Assembly: GCF_014397115.1 (NCBI RefSeq)
Contig: NZ_CP060720.1
Coordinates: forward strand, 202,001-266,000
DNA from: Vagococcus carniphilus
GTDB taxonomy: Bacteria; Bacillota; Bacilli; Lactobacillales; Vagococcaceae
Length of the DNA: 64,000 nucleotides
Reading direction: 5' to 3'
A program made the position numbers and the translations under genes. The notes under the pieces were generated by a model. The model saw only the letters and a program-made list of their open reading frames with translations. It ran no database searches and was not told where the DNA came from. This document shows positions 31,081-39,871 of the stretch, one piece after another. The first letter of the stretch is position 1. Each line of letters opens with the position of its first letter.

Positions 31081-31510
31081 AATAAGAAAGCTAACTAAGA
31101 ATCATATTATGTTCTGAATTTATCATAATTTATTATTTGGAATAGGTGTCAGTATAAAATTATTGATTTCTAAGATTATTTCTAAAATATCCATTATGAA
31201 AGATGACTATAATAAATATTAGGCTTAGAAAATTATCTCTCAAAAAATAAAAAAAGTGACTTAAAAAATCACACTGAAAATAACCAATAAAATCAACGTA
31301 TTTTTATTGTTGACTAAATTATTATTTTATTTAATTTTAAAGGGCTAAAGGCACTTAAATTTTAAAAAACCACTTTCTCGTGCAAGTTAGAAAATCTTGT
31401 GGGGAATTATCCATAACATTTTGTCTGAGGAGTGTTTTTGAAAAGTAAAAAAGTTTAATTGATTAAAAATAAGCAGTAAATACAAATAAATTATAGGAAG
31501 GTGTTGTTGC

Positions 31511-31861
31511 ATGTGCAATGAAGAAAAAATTACGTTTGGAGAATTACAATTATTAGCAGAGGATTTAGAAGTGAATGGAATTGAAATGGAGTTATTCTCG
31601 ATTAACAAATTAATTGATATTACTCAAATAAGCAACGAGTTTGACGTATACAGAAGAACAAAAAATGAAATATTAACTCCAATTGAATACATACATAAAT
31701 TTTATTCTGGTGCTATTAAATTTATAGTCAAAACGAAAACTAAAGATGATTGTGTAGATAATCATTATAATATCAATGAAGATACATTCTATATCAGAAA
31801 GGCTAATAGTCATGTGGCTGTTCATGCACTAAGTATCATATATCATTTATCTTTACAGTGA
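31511..31861 (+). CDS. Small unrecognised protein, first gene of the OLD-like module
   Basis: 116 residues (MCNEEKITFGELQLLAEDLE) after AGGAAGGTG. Mixed acidic/hydrophobic with a histidine-rich C-terminus (NSHVAVHALSIIYHLSLQ). No family recognised. It is 37 bases upstream of the next gene and shares its orientation, so the three genes 31511-34655 are likely one unit. A structured leader like that before the primase gene precedes it. Confidence 0.6.
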   Translation: MCNEEKITFGELQLLAEDLEVNGIEMELFSINKLIDITQISNEFDVYRRTKNEILTPIEYIHKFYSGAIKFIVKTKTKDDCVDNHYNINEDTFYIRKANSHVAVHALSIIYHLSLQ

Positions 31862-31898
31862 TATAATAAGTTTAATATAGAAATGGGAGGTATGCTTC

Positions 31899-33311
31899 TT
31901 GTTTGGTAGGTTAAAGGGAATCAAAAATAAAGAAGATTTAGTTAATCTAATAGTTTCATATTATATTGAACAGATTGAAGGGAATTATATTCCAGCGATA
32001 ATTGAAATAGGAAATTATATTTCTAAAGATGAAAAAATCGATTTTTATTCTAAAATAGTAGTGGTTGATGAGAAAGTCGAGGTTGACTCTACATGGCTTG
32101 TTAATAATTTGACTGGTGTTTCGTTATATACTTTAAAGGAAGAAAAGGAAAAAGCATTTAATGTGATTACTCAAAGAAACTATAATCACAAAGATTTATA
32201 TGAAATGAATCCAATACTTGTTAATAACAATATGATTTGGGAAAAGAGTATCACTAACGATGTTCATGTGAATCAATACATTGAAAATCATAATGGATTT
32301 GAAGAACTACCATTATTTAAATACTCTAAACAAGAAAAAACAAATGAAACTATATCTAGTAAATATTTACTGATTAATAAAGAAGCCTTAGCGGATGAAA
32401 TCCCATTTGAAATGACTCCACATGTAATAAAAGAAAGTAAAATAGCATTAGAATTTGAGCTACGATTCAAGGACAAGTTACTAAATATTGAAGACTATGA
32501 AGGTGTTATACCTTCTTCAAAAGCAATTTTAGGAGGATATTTAGATATAGTTAATATAGATGGGGATGGAAGAAATGCATTTAGGGATTACACATCAACT
32601 AGCTGTAGGGGAACAATAGTATTAGATTTTGAAAATATTGAAATTCAAAATAACGAAAAAGAAATTGATATTAAGGTAGTAAATCTTGATGATATGAAAA
32701 TTAGAGATTTAAACCCGTCTAATTATAATGATGATACTAATGCAGGTTTAATTGTGTTTGATAAAAAAATAATACCTATATTAAGGGAAGAATATTTATA
32801 TACAGGAACAACTCTAATTCCAAAAAGAGAAAGTCAAAGAGGGTTACTAATTGATGAATTGGAAGATATCATTGTTTTTTGGGAAGGTGAATTTAATAAA
32901 TTACCTAGAGAAGTTATGTTGGAAATAGAACCATATAATCTAAAAGATAGAACTTCTCATATTATTTCTGATATGATGTTTGCTTGGCAATTAGCAGTAG
33001 ACTTTAATTACTTAGACAAGGCATTACCTAATCAAAAATTAGGTGATTACACTTATGAAAATTACCAAGATATAGCCTTTGAATATAAAATTAATTTTTG
33101 GCAATGTGATACTTCACAAGAGTTAAAGTTATTGATGGAAAAGTTAGAATTAATTTATGAAATTTCGCCTAGAAACTTTGATGGTCCTTCTGAAGATATA
33201 AAGAATTTAAAGGATATTTATGAAAATAAAGATGTTCAACTAACAAGTAATGAAATAAATATGTTAATGCAGAAATATTGTTATGCGATATTAAGTAAGG
33301 TAAGAGGTTAG
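31899..33311 (+). CDS. Unrecognised 470-residue partner of the OLD-like ATPase
   Basis: TTG start (MFGRLKGIKNKEDLVNL) after GGGAGG. 470 residues, soluble, acidic, no membrane helices. A central segment GGYLDIVNIDGDGRNAFRDYTSTSCRGT looks like a globular enzyme core but I do not know the family. It ends three bases before the ATPase gene, so the two are probably translationally coupled and may form a complex. Confidence 0.65.
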   Translation: MFGRLKGIKNKEDLVNLIVSYYIEQIEGNYIPAIIEIGNYISKDEKIDFYSKIVVVDEKVEVDSTWLVNNLTGVSLYTLKEEKEKAFNVITQRNYNHKDLYEMNPILVNNNMIWEKSITNDVHVNQYIENHNGFEELPLFKYSKQEKTNETISSKYLLINKEALADEIPFEMTPHVIKESKIALEFELRFKDKLLNIEDYEGVIPSSKAILGGYLDIVNIDGDGRNAFRDYTSTSCRGTIVLDFENIEIQNNEKEIDIKVVNLDDMKIRDLNPSNYNDDTNAGLIVFDKKIIPILREEYLYTGTTLIPKRESQRGLLIDELEDIIVFWEGEFNKLPREVMLEIEPYNLKDRTSHIISDMMFAWQLAVDFNYLDKALPNQKLGDYTYENYQDIAFEYKINFWQCDTSQELKLLMEKLELIYEISPRNFDGPSEDIKNLKDIYENKDVQLTSNEINMLMQKYCYAILSKVRG

Positions 33312-33314
33312 TTT

Positions 33315-34655
33315 ATGGAAACTATTGCTGACAAATTAGAGATTTTAAATCAAAGAAGAAATTATTTAATTGGTCCCAATTCTTCAGGGAAAACTCATAC
33401 CCTAAAAGAAGTTTTTGAACGGAATGAAGATACAACTTTATTTTTTGATGAGATTGGTGAATATTCTTTTTTAAAAAGTAGAAATAAAGTGCAGATTGAT
33501 AATAATATCTATGTATATTCTAATGAACAATCACGAGGGCAAGAAACAGCTGAATTACCGAATACTGAGGTAATAAATGAAAACAGTCTTTCTATTATAA
33601 AAAAAATTAGAGATATTCAATCAAATATTATTTTAAAAAGTAATTCTTCTGGTATAACAAAATTAAAAAGAATTTTAGATGTGTTGTTGACTATGAATTT
33701 AAATTCAATTGAAATTGTTATATTTGATGAACCTGAAAATTTTTTAGATGAAACCAATTTAAAGTATATTGTAGATTTACTGGATTCATTTAATAAAGCA
33801 AACATCCAAATTTTTATTGCAACACATAGTGCTAGATTTCTGGAATTATCCTCAGTGAGGATTGACGAATTATTTGTTTGTTCAATTTCTTTAAATGAAG
33901 GAAATATAGATTACAAGGTTACGAATCGAACAATGGAAGATATAAAAAAATTATATACTAATATACGCGATAATATAGAGAATGATGTAATTAAGAATGG
34001 ACACACTATCAAGCATGCTGATATGTTTAAAAAAATAAATTTGCTAAATCGTGGTGAACTAAATGAACATCATGAAGGTATTTTTATATCAGAAGGTAAG
34101 GTATTAGAGTTATACTTAAATACAATCATAGAATCTTTTGAATTTTATCAAACCTTGTTATATAGGAAAGTAATCATTGTTGAAGGTTTAACTGAAAAGT
34201 TAATTCTCCAAAAAGTCCCACTAAATGATTTAGATTATCAAAATTTTTATTTTTCAAATGGAAAAATCCATTTTCCATTCTATATTGAATTGTTTAAATT
34301 TTTTGGATTAGATGTAGTTGCTATGTTTGATTCAGATGAAGCGCCTTCTAATGAAACTAATGGGAGCTCTAAATTTGTATATAAACTAACTTGTTATTTG
34401 AAACAAAAATATCTTGAAGATACACGAGTAAAATTAATTGTAAGTCAAAGCAAAGATTTAGAACAAGATTATGAAGTAAATCAAATTTTAGATGATTTTT
34501 CTGATGATAGTGGGATAAATAAAAATAAATTGAGTGGAGATAATTTTTTTAAACCGTATATTGCATCATTTTGTTTTGAAGAAAATAATTGGAAATATGA
34601 GCAACTTTCAAGAAAAATAATTGGTGAAGATGATAATAGGTTTGAATTTAATTAA
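33315..34655 (+). CDS. OLD-like ATPase with TOPRIM-type region
   Basis: 446 residues. Walker A LIGPNSSGKTHT (about 17-28), Walker B IEIVIFDEPENFLD (about 134-147) and a downstream FIATHSARFLEL histidine motif form an ABC/SMC-type ATPase. The C-terminal part carries VIIVEGLTEKLIL (about 287-299) and AMFDSDEAPS, the E and DxD pattern of the OLD-family TOPRIM nuclease. OLD proteins act in phage defence (P2 Old, GajA of Gabija). Here the partner is not a UvrD helicase as in Gabija, nor the separate AriA/AriB of PARIS. Confidence 0.75.
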   Translation: METIADKLEILNQRRNYLIGPNSSGKTHTLKEVFERNEDTTLFFDEIGEYSFLKSRNKVQIDNNIYVYSNEQSRGQETAELPNTEVINENSLSIIKKIRDIQSNIILKSNSSGITKLKRILDVLLTMNLNSIEIVIFDEPENFLDETNLKYIVDLLDSFNKANIQIFIATHSARFLELSSVRIDELFVCSISLNEGNIDYKVTNRTMEDIKKLYTNIRDNIENDVIKNGHTIKHADMFKKINLLNRGELNEHHEGIFISEGKVLELYLNTIIESFEFYQTLLYRKVIIVEGLTEKLILQKVPLNDLDYQNFYFSNGKIHFPFYIELFKFFGLDVVAMFDSDEAPSNETNGSSKFVYKLTCYLKQKYLEDTRVKLIVSQSKDLEQDYEVNQILDDFSDDSGINKNKLSGDNFFKPYIASFCFEENNWKYEQLSRKIIGEDDNRFEFN

Positions 34656-34789
34656 AGAATGAAGTAGGTGGAGAGTAGTGTAGATAAGATATCAATCTAA
34701 ACGTTTTTGAAGAAAAATAAGATGACGTTATCTGAGTAAGATTAATATGTTATAAATATTGAACTAGCTCGCATTAAATAACATAAAAG

Positions 34790-34809
34790 TTGCCACCAAA
34801 TTGCCACCA
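34790..34809 (+). promoter_or_regulatory. Paired arm-type sites, element 1 right
   Basis: Two TTGCCACCA copies (34790-34798 and 34801-34809) near the right junction match the left-end copy at 16670. The remaining gap from 34656 to the att repeat shows nothing else. Confidence 0.55.
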
Positions 34810-34903
34810 TTTATTGATTTAATTGTTAATTATTTACTTTTTTTATGAATTCTCTAAAATATTGAGCAAGTTTCTAACACCTTAAAAAGACTGTCAAATA
34901 GGT

Positions 34904-35019
34904 ATTTCCGTCCAGCTCTTAAACGTGCAGGATTGTTAACTCGTGACGCTCGTATGGTTGAACGTAAAAAACCAGGTCTTAAAAAAGCTCGTAAAGCATC
35001 ACAATTCTCTAAGCGTTAA
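34904..35019 (+). repeat. rpsI 3'-end copy: attR of element 1 and attL of element 2
   Basis: The first 76 bases equal rpsI 16477-16552. The last part encodes the same S9 tail with synonymous changes and ends in a TAA in frame. Bases 34970-35009 are identical to 48058-48097. A GU-containing hairpin with a T-run follows (35045-35079), like a displaced rpsI terminator. Confidence 0.85.
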
Positions 35020-35094
35020 TATTGCTTATATATCAACGTTTCAAGACATCTTTCATTTGTTTGGAAGGTGTCTTTTTTTGTTCTTATTTATTTC

Positions 35095-35114
35095 GTGGTA
35101 CGAGAATTGGTACG
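35095..35114 (+). promoter_or_regulatory. Arm-type integrase sites, element 2 left
   Basis: GTGGTACG (35095-35102) and TTGGTACG (35107-35114). The right end has GTGGTACG twice (47945-47952 and 47956-47963). Confidence 0.55.
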
Positions 35115-35128
35115 AACAATATATTGAA

Positions 35129-36379
35129 TCATTCTGTTTCTTTCATTCTTTTCTCAAAACTTTCGTATGCTGTAGGATCAACCTTATACATATTAGTATT
35201 GATATAAACACTTGTAGTTGCAGTGTCACTATGAGTTAAAGCTTTTTGAATAGTATCTATATTTGCTCCACCTTCACAAGCTAAAGTTGCAAAAGTATGT
35301 CTTAATTTATGAGGATTAAGTTTTGCTAAATTAGGATATTTTCGTTTCATAGTATTTAAACGGTAGTTTAAATAATCAATATGAACTTTTGAATTTACTT
35401 TTCCATCATCATTTGTATACGTAAAAATAAATTGTTCATCATTAAATGTAATACCCATATTTTTTAACTCAATTAATTGAGAATTTTTCCATTTTAAAAG
35501 AAGATCAGATAACTCAGATGGTAGTGGGATTTTACTTTTTTTATTTCCTTTAGTATTTTTTATGTTTCCTTCTTTATCCAAACTTTGTACTAAATACAAA
35601 AAATTGTTTTTGAAATCAACATGTTTCCATTGGAAAGCATAGGCTTCACTTTTTCGAATACCAGTTTTTAAAGTGAGATGAAATAAAAGATAGTCCATAA
35701 AAATCAGCGAACCATTAATTAATTCTGATTCAAAGGCTTGTATCCATTCATTTAATTCATCAACGGAAAGAGCTTCCTCTTTAAAGTTTTTCTGAGCTTT
35801 TATTTTTTGTTTTTTTACATCTGTTACTCTTCGTAAAGCTTTCTCTATTTTATTAACTTCAATTACTTCCTCAAATTCTGCCAAATCAAAAATTTGATTA
35901 AAATAAGATTTTACAGTTTTGATATTAGCGTATTCTTCGGCAATTTCATTTAATTTTCTTACTACTAATTGTTTATTCTCATTAAGATAAGAAATTGTGT
36001 AGTCTCCAAAAATTGGTAAAATCTGACATTTGAAAATGTTCTCAGTTTGTAATACGGTAGCTCTTGTAGGAACTCTGTTAGAACATTTTGCAGTACGACC
36101 ATTTTTGTACTCACTTAACCAATAATGTTTGTAAAAATCTTTGAATAGAAAGTCATTAGATTGGGATTCTTGTTTATTCTTTTTCTCTATAGGAATAATA
36201 TGCCCAGATTTTGCGAATTTAATATATGAATTAAATAATTCTTCTAAATCTTTAGCTTCCTTTTCTGTAATACGTGTTCCTCTAAAACGTTCTCCAGTTA
36301 ATCCAAATTCTTTTCTAAATTCTTTTGGACAGTATACTTCTGCCCGAAAACTTCCGCTTTTTAATTGTGTAATTGACAT
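35129..36379 (-). CDS. int: Tyrosine integrase of element 2
   Basis: 416 residues from the ATG at 36379, preceded by AAAGGAG. Catalytic set: R in GIRKSEAYAFQW, HKLRH, LTHSD, and YINT tyrosine. Paralogous to integrase 1 and, like it, next to a copy of the rpsI 3' end. An AAGGAGCAT/ATGCTCCTT hairpin (36398-36420) with T-run on the minus strand lies between it and the excisionase gene. Confidence 0.93.
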   Translation of the reverse strand: MSITQLKSGSFRAEVYCPKEFRKEFGLTGERFRGTRITEKEAKDLEELFNSYIKFAKSGHIIPIEKKNKQESQSNDFLFKDFYKHYWLSEYKNGRTAKCSNRVPTRATVLQTENIFKCQILPIFGDYTISYLNENKQLVVRKLNEIAEEYANIKTVKSYFNQIFDLAEFEEVIEVNKIEKALRRVTDVKKQKIKAQKNFKEEALSVDELNEWIQAFESELINGSLIFMDYLLFHLTLKTGIRKSEAYAFQWKHVDFKNNFLYLVQSLDKEGNIKNTKGNKKSKIPLPSELSDLLLKWKNSQLIELKNMGITFNDEQFIFTYTNDDGKVNSKVHIDYLNYRLNTMKRKYPNLAKLNPHKLRHTFATLACEGGANIDTIQKALTHSDTATTSVYINTNMYKVDPTAYESFEKRMKETE

Positions 36380-36437
36380 AAAATTATCTCCTTTAAAAAG
36401 GAGCATGTGCTATGCTCCTTATAATATCGTCTTTTAT

Positions 36438-36713
36438 TTATTTTTTCAAATGTTGCTTCATCCATAGGTCAATTTCATCTTTTGAATAACGAGTGATACC
36501 ACCACACACTATCTCAGGAAATCCATTTTGAATCCATTTGTTTAATGTGTTATTACTAACATTAACGTACTTACAAGTTTCTGTTTTATTCATATATCTA
36601 TTTTCTGTTTTAGTAAAATAATGGCTATCTGCTATAGAAGATTGTTCTATGAGCTTTTTACTAATTTTTATGCTTAACATTTCCAAAAAATCATTTATTA
36701 TTACTTCATTCAT
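36438..36713 (-). CDS. xis: Excisionase-like helix-turn-helix protein
   Basis: 91 residues. The C-terminal half reads as a MerR-like excisionase fold (MNKTETCKYVNVSNNTLNKWIQNGFPEIVCGGITRYSKDEIDLWM). It lies directly upstream of the integrase gene in the same orientation, the usual xis-int order. Confidence 0.8.
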   Translation of the reverse strand: MNEVIINDFLEMLSIKISKKLIEQSSIADSHYFTKTENRYMNKTETCKYVNVSNNTLNKWIQNGFPEIVCGGITRYSKDEIDLWMKQHLKK

Positions 36714-36737
36714 TCCAATCAGTTCCTTTCTATTGAT

Positions 36738-37817
36738 TTAAATAAAATCATCTAATTTTTTATCATAAGTTAATTTTCGATTTTCTTTTTGCGTAATATG
36801 AATCACTTCATCCAATCTTCTTGCTAATTGAAAGAAGGTATCAATTTCTGAATCAAAATTTTTACCTTTAATTTTGATGATTTTTTTGAAAAAATCTTTT
36901 GGACTATATGGTGTAGTGACAATGAATGTATGAACTGTTAAATTTTTATTCTGGTATCGCGAAGGTGCACAAATTCTAAAATTGTGTGGGTCAAACATTC
37001 GTAGTAAATCACTGTATTCAAAATCGTTTGGTCTTAACTCATCAAGAATGACAATGTTTTCATCAATATAATTTTGAAAGGGATCATTACTTGAACCACC
37101 AATATAATAAGAACCACTTTCTTTTTCAGCTCTTTTTTTAGCTAATTGAGTTTTGCCAGTTCCCGCAGATCCAAATACCCATATCGTTTTACTTTGTGCC
37201 CCTTCAGTTTCCCTTGCTTTTATCCATCTGTCGGATCGTCTCTGTTCTCTTTTTTTGTCGACAACTTCAATCTGTCTATGATATTTAGCCAATTCTGATC
37301 CATTTAGTGATGCTTCTAATTTATCTTTACTAATCTTTCCTTTTAATAAGAGATCTAAAAGTTCATCGATTTTGATTTTTTCTTTTTTCTTTTTTGAATT
37401 GTTATTTTCAATTGATTTTCTAATTTTTTCTATACGTTTTAAGTAATTAAAGTTGGCAGTTACTTCTTTTGGATCGTATTGATGCTGATGTTTTGAGTTT
37501 TCGGTTTCGTGAATTAAATATGAGTAGCCAGTTTCTAATTTTTTATCCCATTTTTGGATAGATTGTGGCTTATCTTTAAGCAACTTTGCAATATTTTCTA
37601 TACTACGAGCATTTTCAAAATGAAGCATGACATGTATATGTTCATCTTTTAGGGAACCGTCATCTTTTTCATCCTTATCATGGATGATTGCCGCAAACTC
37701 AGTTGGCTTAATCTTAGTTTCTATACATTTAATTACTTCCTCAAGATTTTCAAAAGGTAAATATTTAAATTTCTGAACGTACATCATATTACGTTCTCTT
37801 TTTCGTTTTGTAGACAT
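36738..37817 (-). CDS. rep: Rolling-circle Rep with HUH nuclease and SF3 helicase
   Basis: 359 residues after GGAGGATTACACT. HUH endonuclease: HIH at residues 60-62 in DEHIHVMLHF, then YSYLIHE with candidate catalytic tyrosine near 97. Superfamily 3 helicase: Walker A FGSAGTGKTQ (about 207-216), Walker B NIVILDEL, motif C VHTFIVTTPYSP. This two-domain build is that of bacterial relatives of CRESS-DNA virus Reps. It probably nicks the upstream hairpin region and could act in replication or as relaxase for mobilisation. Confidence 0.88.
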   Translation of the reverse strand: MSTKRKRERNMMYVQKFKYLPFENLEEVIKCIETKIKPTEFAAIIHDKDEKDDGSLKDEHIHVMLHFENARSIENIAKLLKDKPQSIQKWDKKLETGYSYLIHETENSKHQHQYDPKEVTANFNYLKRIEKIRKSIENNNSKKKKEKIKIDELLDLLLKGKISKDKLEASLNGSELAKYHRQIEVVDKKREQRRSDRWIKARETEGAQSKTIWVFGSAGTGKTQLAKKRAEKESGSYYIGGSSNDPFQNYIDENIVILDELRPNDFEYSDLLRMFDPHNFRICAPSRYQNKNLTVHTFIVTTPYSPKDFFKKIIKIKGKNFDSEIDTFFQLARRLDEVIHITQKENRKLTYDKKLDDFI

Positions 37818-38171
37818 AGTGTAATCCTCCAGTATTTTTTCTTAGCACAGAGAAGAAAAGGTTAAAACCAATTATCATTTTTAAGTGCTAATTCCTATTT
37901 GTAATTTTTTTCATATAAATTTGTTAAAACCTTTAAAGAGCAAGCTTTATAAGTCTGTAGTAGTCGAGAAAAGATTAATTAGTGAATTTTATTCTGACAC
38001 TGACACAAATATAATTTGGGCGGATAACAAGCCCTCCGCCCAAGTAGCTAAAGGGAAATGAGTATTTTGACACAAAATTTAAGAGAGATGATAGTTTGAT
38101 TCGCTTGTCTGTTTGATTATGTCAGAGACATAATCAAGACAAGCAAACTATCATTCAAAAGCTGAGACAAC
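37818..38171. other. Origin-like intergenic region of element 2
   Basis: Non-coding between rep and the DUF961-like gene. Hairpin one: TTGGGCGGA (38016-38024) pairs perfectly with TCCGCCCAA (38035-38043), exposing TAACAAGCCC. Hairpin two: 38089-38153, built from TGATAGTTT/AAACTATCA, GCTTGTCT/AGACAAGC and GATTATGTC/GACATAATC with an AGA loop. A GC-rich stem with single-stranded loop next to an HUH rep gene is what a double-strand origin or oriT looks like; the second may be a single-strand origin. Confidence 0.6.
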
Positions 38172-38456
38172 CTAATTTGCTTTGCGAATATCATCAGCTT
38201 TGATACTCATTAAAACAGCTCCATTTTGATTCTTATAAGGAGTACCAATTGCATTCACAACATTGACATAAGTTGAGACAGGAATTTCTTTTAATTTTGG
38301 TAATACAACGATAACTGGTTCACCAAACTCTAAGTCTAATAGGCGATAAGCATAGCCAGAAATCTTTTCAGTTTTTTCTCCATTTTCATAAATGAATTTT
38401 GTTGTAGGTTCTGTTGCAGTTGATAATAGGTTATTTAAATTTAATTTGTATTTCAT
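38172..38456 (-). CDS. DUF961-like (YdcP-type) protein
   Basis: 94 residues from the ATG at 38456 (MKYKLNLNNLL) after GAAAGGAA. The region LLDLEFGEPVIVVLP and its position next to an FtsK-like gene match the small DUF961 proteins at the head of Tn916/ICEBs1-type transfer modules. Role unknown. Confidence 0.65.
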   Translation of the reverse strand: MKYKLNLNNLLSTATEPTTKFIYENGEKTEKISGYAYRLLDLEFGEPVIVVLPKLKEIPVSTYVNVVNAIGTPYKNQNGAVLMSIKADDIRKAN

Positions 38457-38487
38457 AGTAATTTTCCTTTCATTTCTAACCATTTGA

Positions 38488-39108
38488 TTAGTTAAGCTTC
38501 AGCGTTTCTCGTCTTTCAGAGCTCTGGACGTTTTTTAATTCTTTTATATAATTAAAATTTGTCTCCCAATAACTTGAAACAAATTTTTGAGGATTCCCTG
38601 TGTTACTTGAAAATTGAATGTATCCATGTCCTTTTTCAGTATTATCTATCGAAGTTAGTTCTTGATTTAATGAACCAAAAGTCATTCGCAATCCATCTTG
38701 TGATAAATTACCAAAGGCAATCTTCACCGACAGTTGATCCCTTATGTTTCCAGGGATTGCATCTGTATCTGGACGTTGTGTTGCTAAAATGATGAAGATC
38801 CCTGCTTGTCTACCTTTTAAAATTAGAGTAGCGAGAAGGCTGTGAATGGATTTTTTATCTTTAGAACTACAACTTGCGATAGCTGCAGAAACTTCATCGA
38901 AAAAAATTAGAATCGGAGATAATTCATGATCTTTTGCAGTTGTCCCGATTCCATTTCTAATAAGCTCATATCTTTCATTCATGATTTGAATGTTTCGAGT
39001 TAATAGGTCTATGATAGATTCAGTTGAATCGGCAGTATTTTCATTAAAAAAATTAACTCCGATTTGATATAAATCTGCTTTCTTAGGGTCAATAATGTTA
39101 ATTATCAT
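38488..39108 (-). CDS. FtsK-like coupling protein, C-terminal part
   Basis: 206 residues beginning MIINIIDPKKADLYQ, which is the sequence that follows Walker A in FtsK/YdcQ ATPases. Walker B PILIFFDEVSAA, then ATLILKGRQAGIFIILATQRPDTDAIPGNIRDQ. It overlaps the preceding gene by ATGA at a run of six A. One extra A would fuse both into a normal ATPase. In ICEs this protein delivers DNA to the transfer channel. Confidence 0.8.
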   Translation of the reverse strand: MIINIIDPKKADLYQIGVNFFNENTADSTESIIDLLTRNIQIMNERYELIRNGIGTTAKDHELSPILIFFDEVSAAIASCSSKDKKSIHSLLATLILKGRQAGIFIILATQRPDTDAIPGNIRDQLSVKIAFGNLSQDGLRMTFGSLNQELTSIDNTEKGHGYIQFSSNTGNPQKFVSSYWETNFNYIKELKNVQSSERRETLKLN

Positions 39109-39785
39109 TTTTTCTTATAGGCTTTTAAAATCAGCTCCTGTAAGAAGAATGTTTTCCCTGATCCTGTACCACCTACAACTAATAAATGGGGTTCCTTGTA
39201 GAGATTCCAGTTTACAGAGTGATTGAAAGATAATTCATCTCTATTAGAATTTAAATGGAGTAATTCTTCACTCATTGAATAGCGTTTATTATTTGATAGA
39301 TAGAAAATATACTCAGTGTATTCAGCAAAGATTAATTTGTTTGTTAGCTCTTTTTTTACAAGAGACATTAATTCAGCATCGAGGTTTTGAGCTTTCTTAG
39401 TGTAATGATTTCCTTTAGTGTAAATCTGAATATGAAGATAGGAATCACTGTCTAAAAAGTAGTAAATAGTTGCTGAGTTTTTGAAAATTTGTTTTCCATC
39501 AATTGTTTGAAAGTCACCTAATTTGTTGTTCTTAATAAACTTAGAGAATTTTAAATTCCACAGAAAATTAATTTTGTTTTTTTTGTTAATGAATAAAACT
39601 CCATTTATCATAAGAATTATGAGTATCAAAGATAGACTTTGTTTATTGAATCCAAATGTTAAATTCAAAATTAATAGAAATAGCAGCACAGGAGTAGAAA
39701 ATAGAAGTGAAACAGTAAATTTATCTAATCCAAAATATTGAGCTGAACAGGCATATTTAATATTTTTTTTGATTGTTTTCATCAC
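39105..39785 (-). CDS. FtsK-like coupling protein, N-terminal part
   Basis: 226 residues with two N-terminal membrane helices (about 26-44 and 48-66) and Walker A LLVVGGTGSGKTFFLQELI near the C-terminus, ending KAYKKK. The rest of the ATPase is in the overlapping gene. Either a homopolymer assembly error, a real mutation, a frameshifted translation product or a genuinely split, coupled pair. Confidence 0.8.
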   Translation of the reverse strand: MMKTIKKNIKYACSAQYFGLDKFTVSLLFSTPVLLFLLILNLTFGFNKQSLSLILIILMINGVLFINKKNKINFLWNLKFSKFIKNNKLGDFQTIDGKQIFKNSATIYYFLDSDSYLHIQIYTKGNHYTKKAQNLDAELMSLVKKELTNKLIFAEYTEYIFYLSNNKRYSMSEELLHLNSNRDELSFNHSVNWNLYKEPHLLVVGGTGSGKTFFLQELILKAYKKK

Positions 39786-39821
39786 TTGATCTCTCTTTCT
39801 AAAAGTTATTACTTAAAGAGG

Positions 39822-39844
39822 AGAAACGCTGTTACAGCGTTTCT
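39822..39844. repeat. Perfect hairpin upstream of the FtsK-like gene
   Basis: AGAAACGCTG and CAGCGTTTCT around TTA. No T-run on either strand, so more likely an mRNA stability or protein-binding element than a terminator. Confidence 0.5.
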
Positions 39845-39871
39845 ATGGCTCTTCAAGAAGAATTTCTATTT

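Larger units (their letters stand above)
16553..34979. mobile_element. Integrative element 1, defence-rich, at rpsI
   Basis: About 18.4 kb bounded by the 76-bp rpsI repeats, with a tyrosine integrase at the left end and TTGCCACCA direct repeats at both ends. Its genes are AT-rich and unrelated to the core chromosome. Cargo: Mrr-nSTAND3 gene and partner, AbiF with RNA, an LRR protein, a serine recombinase, a primase-like replication gene with structured repeats, and an OLD-like module. No conjugation or packaging genes and no excisionase were recognised. Confidence 0.8.

Noticed and set aside
31511..34655. Gabija or PARIS system
   Set aside because: The ATPase is OLD-like, but there is no UvrD-like helicase (Gabija) and the ATPase and TOPRIM regions are in one protein, unlike the AriA/AriB pair.
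16553..34979. Phage-inducible chromosomal island
   Set aside because: A primase-like gene and integrase are present, but no packaging, capsid-redirecting or terminase gene was found.
34943..35239. Protein-coding gene after element 1
   Set aside because: The open frame is a by-product of the rpsI 3'-end copy and att-region DNA, with no binding site or family match.
37981..38160. Ordinary terminators between rep and the DUF961-like gene
   Set aside because: The two long hairpins lack T-runs on the transcribed strand and lie next to an HUH rep gene, so an origin is more likely.
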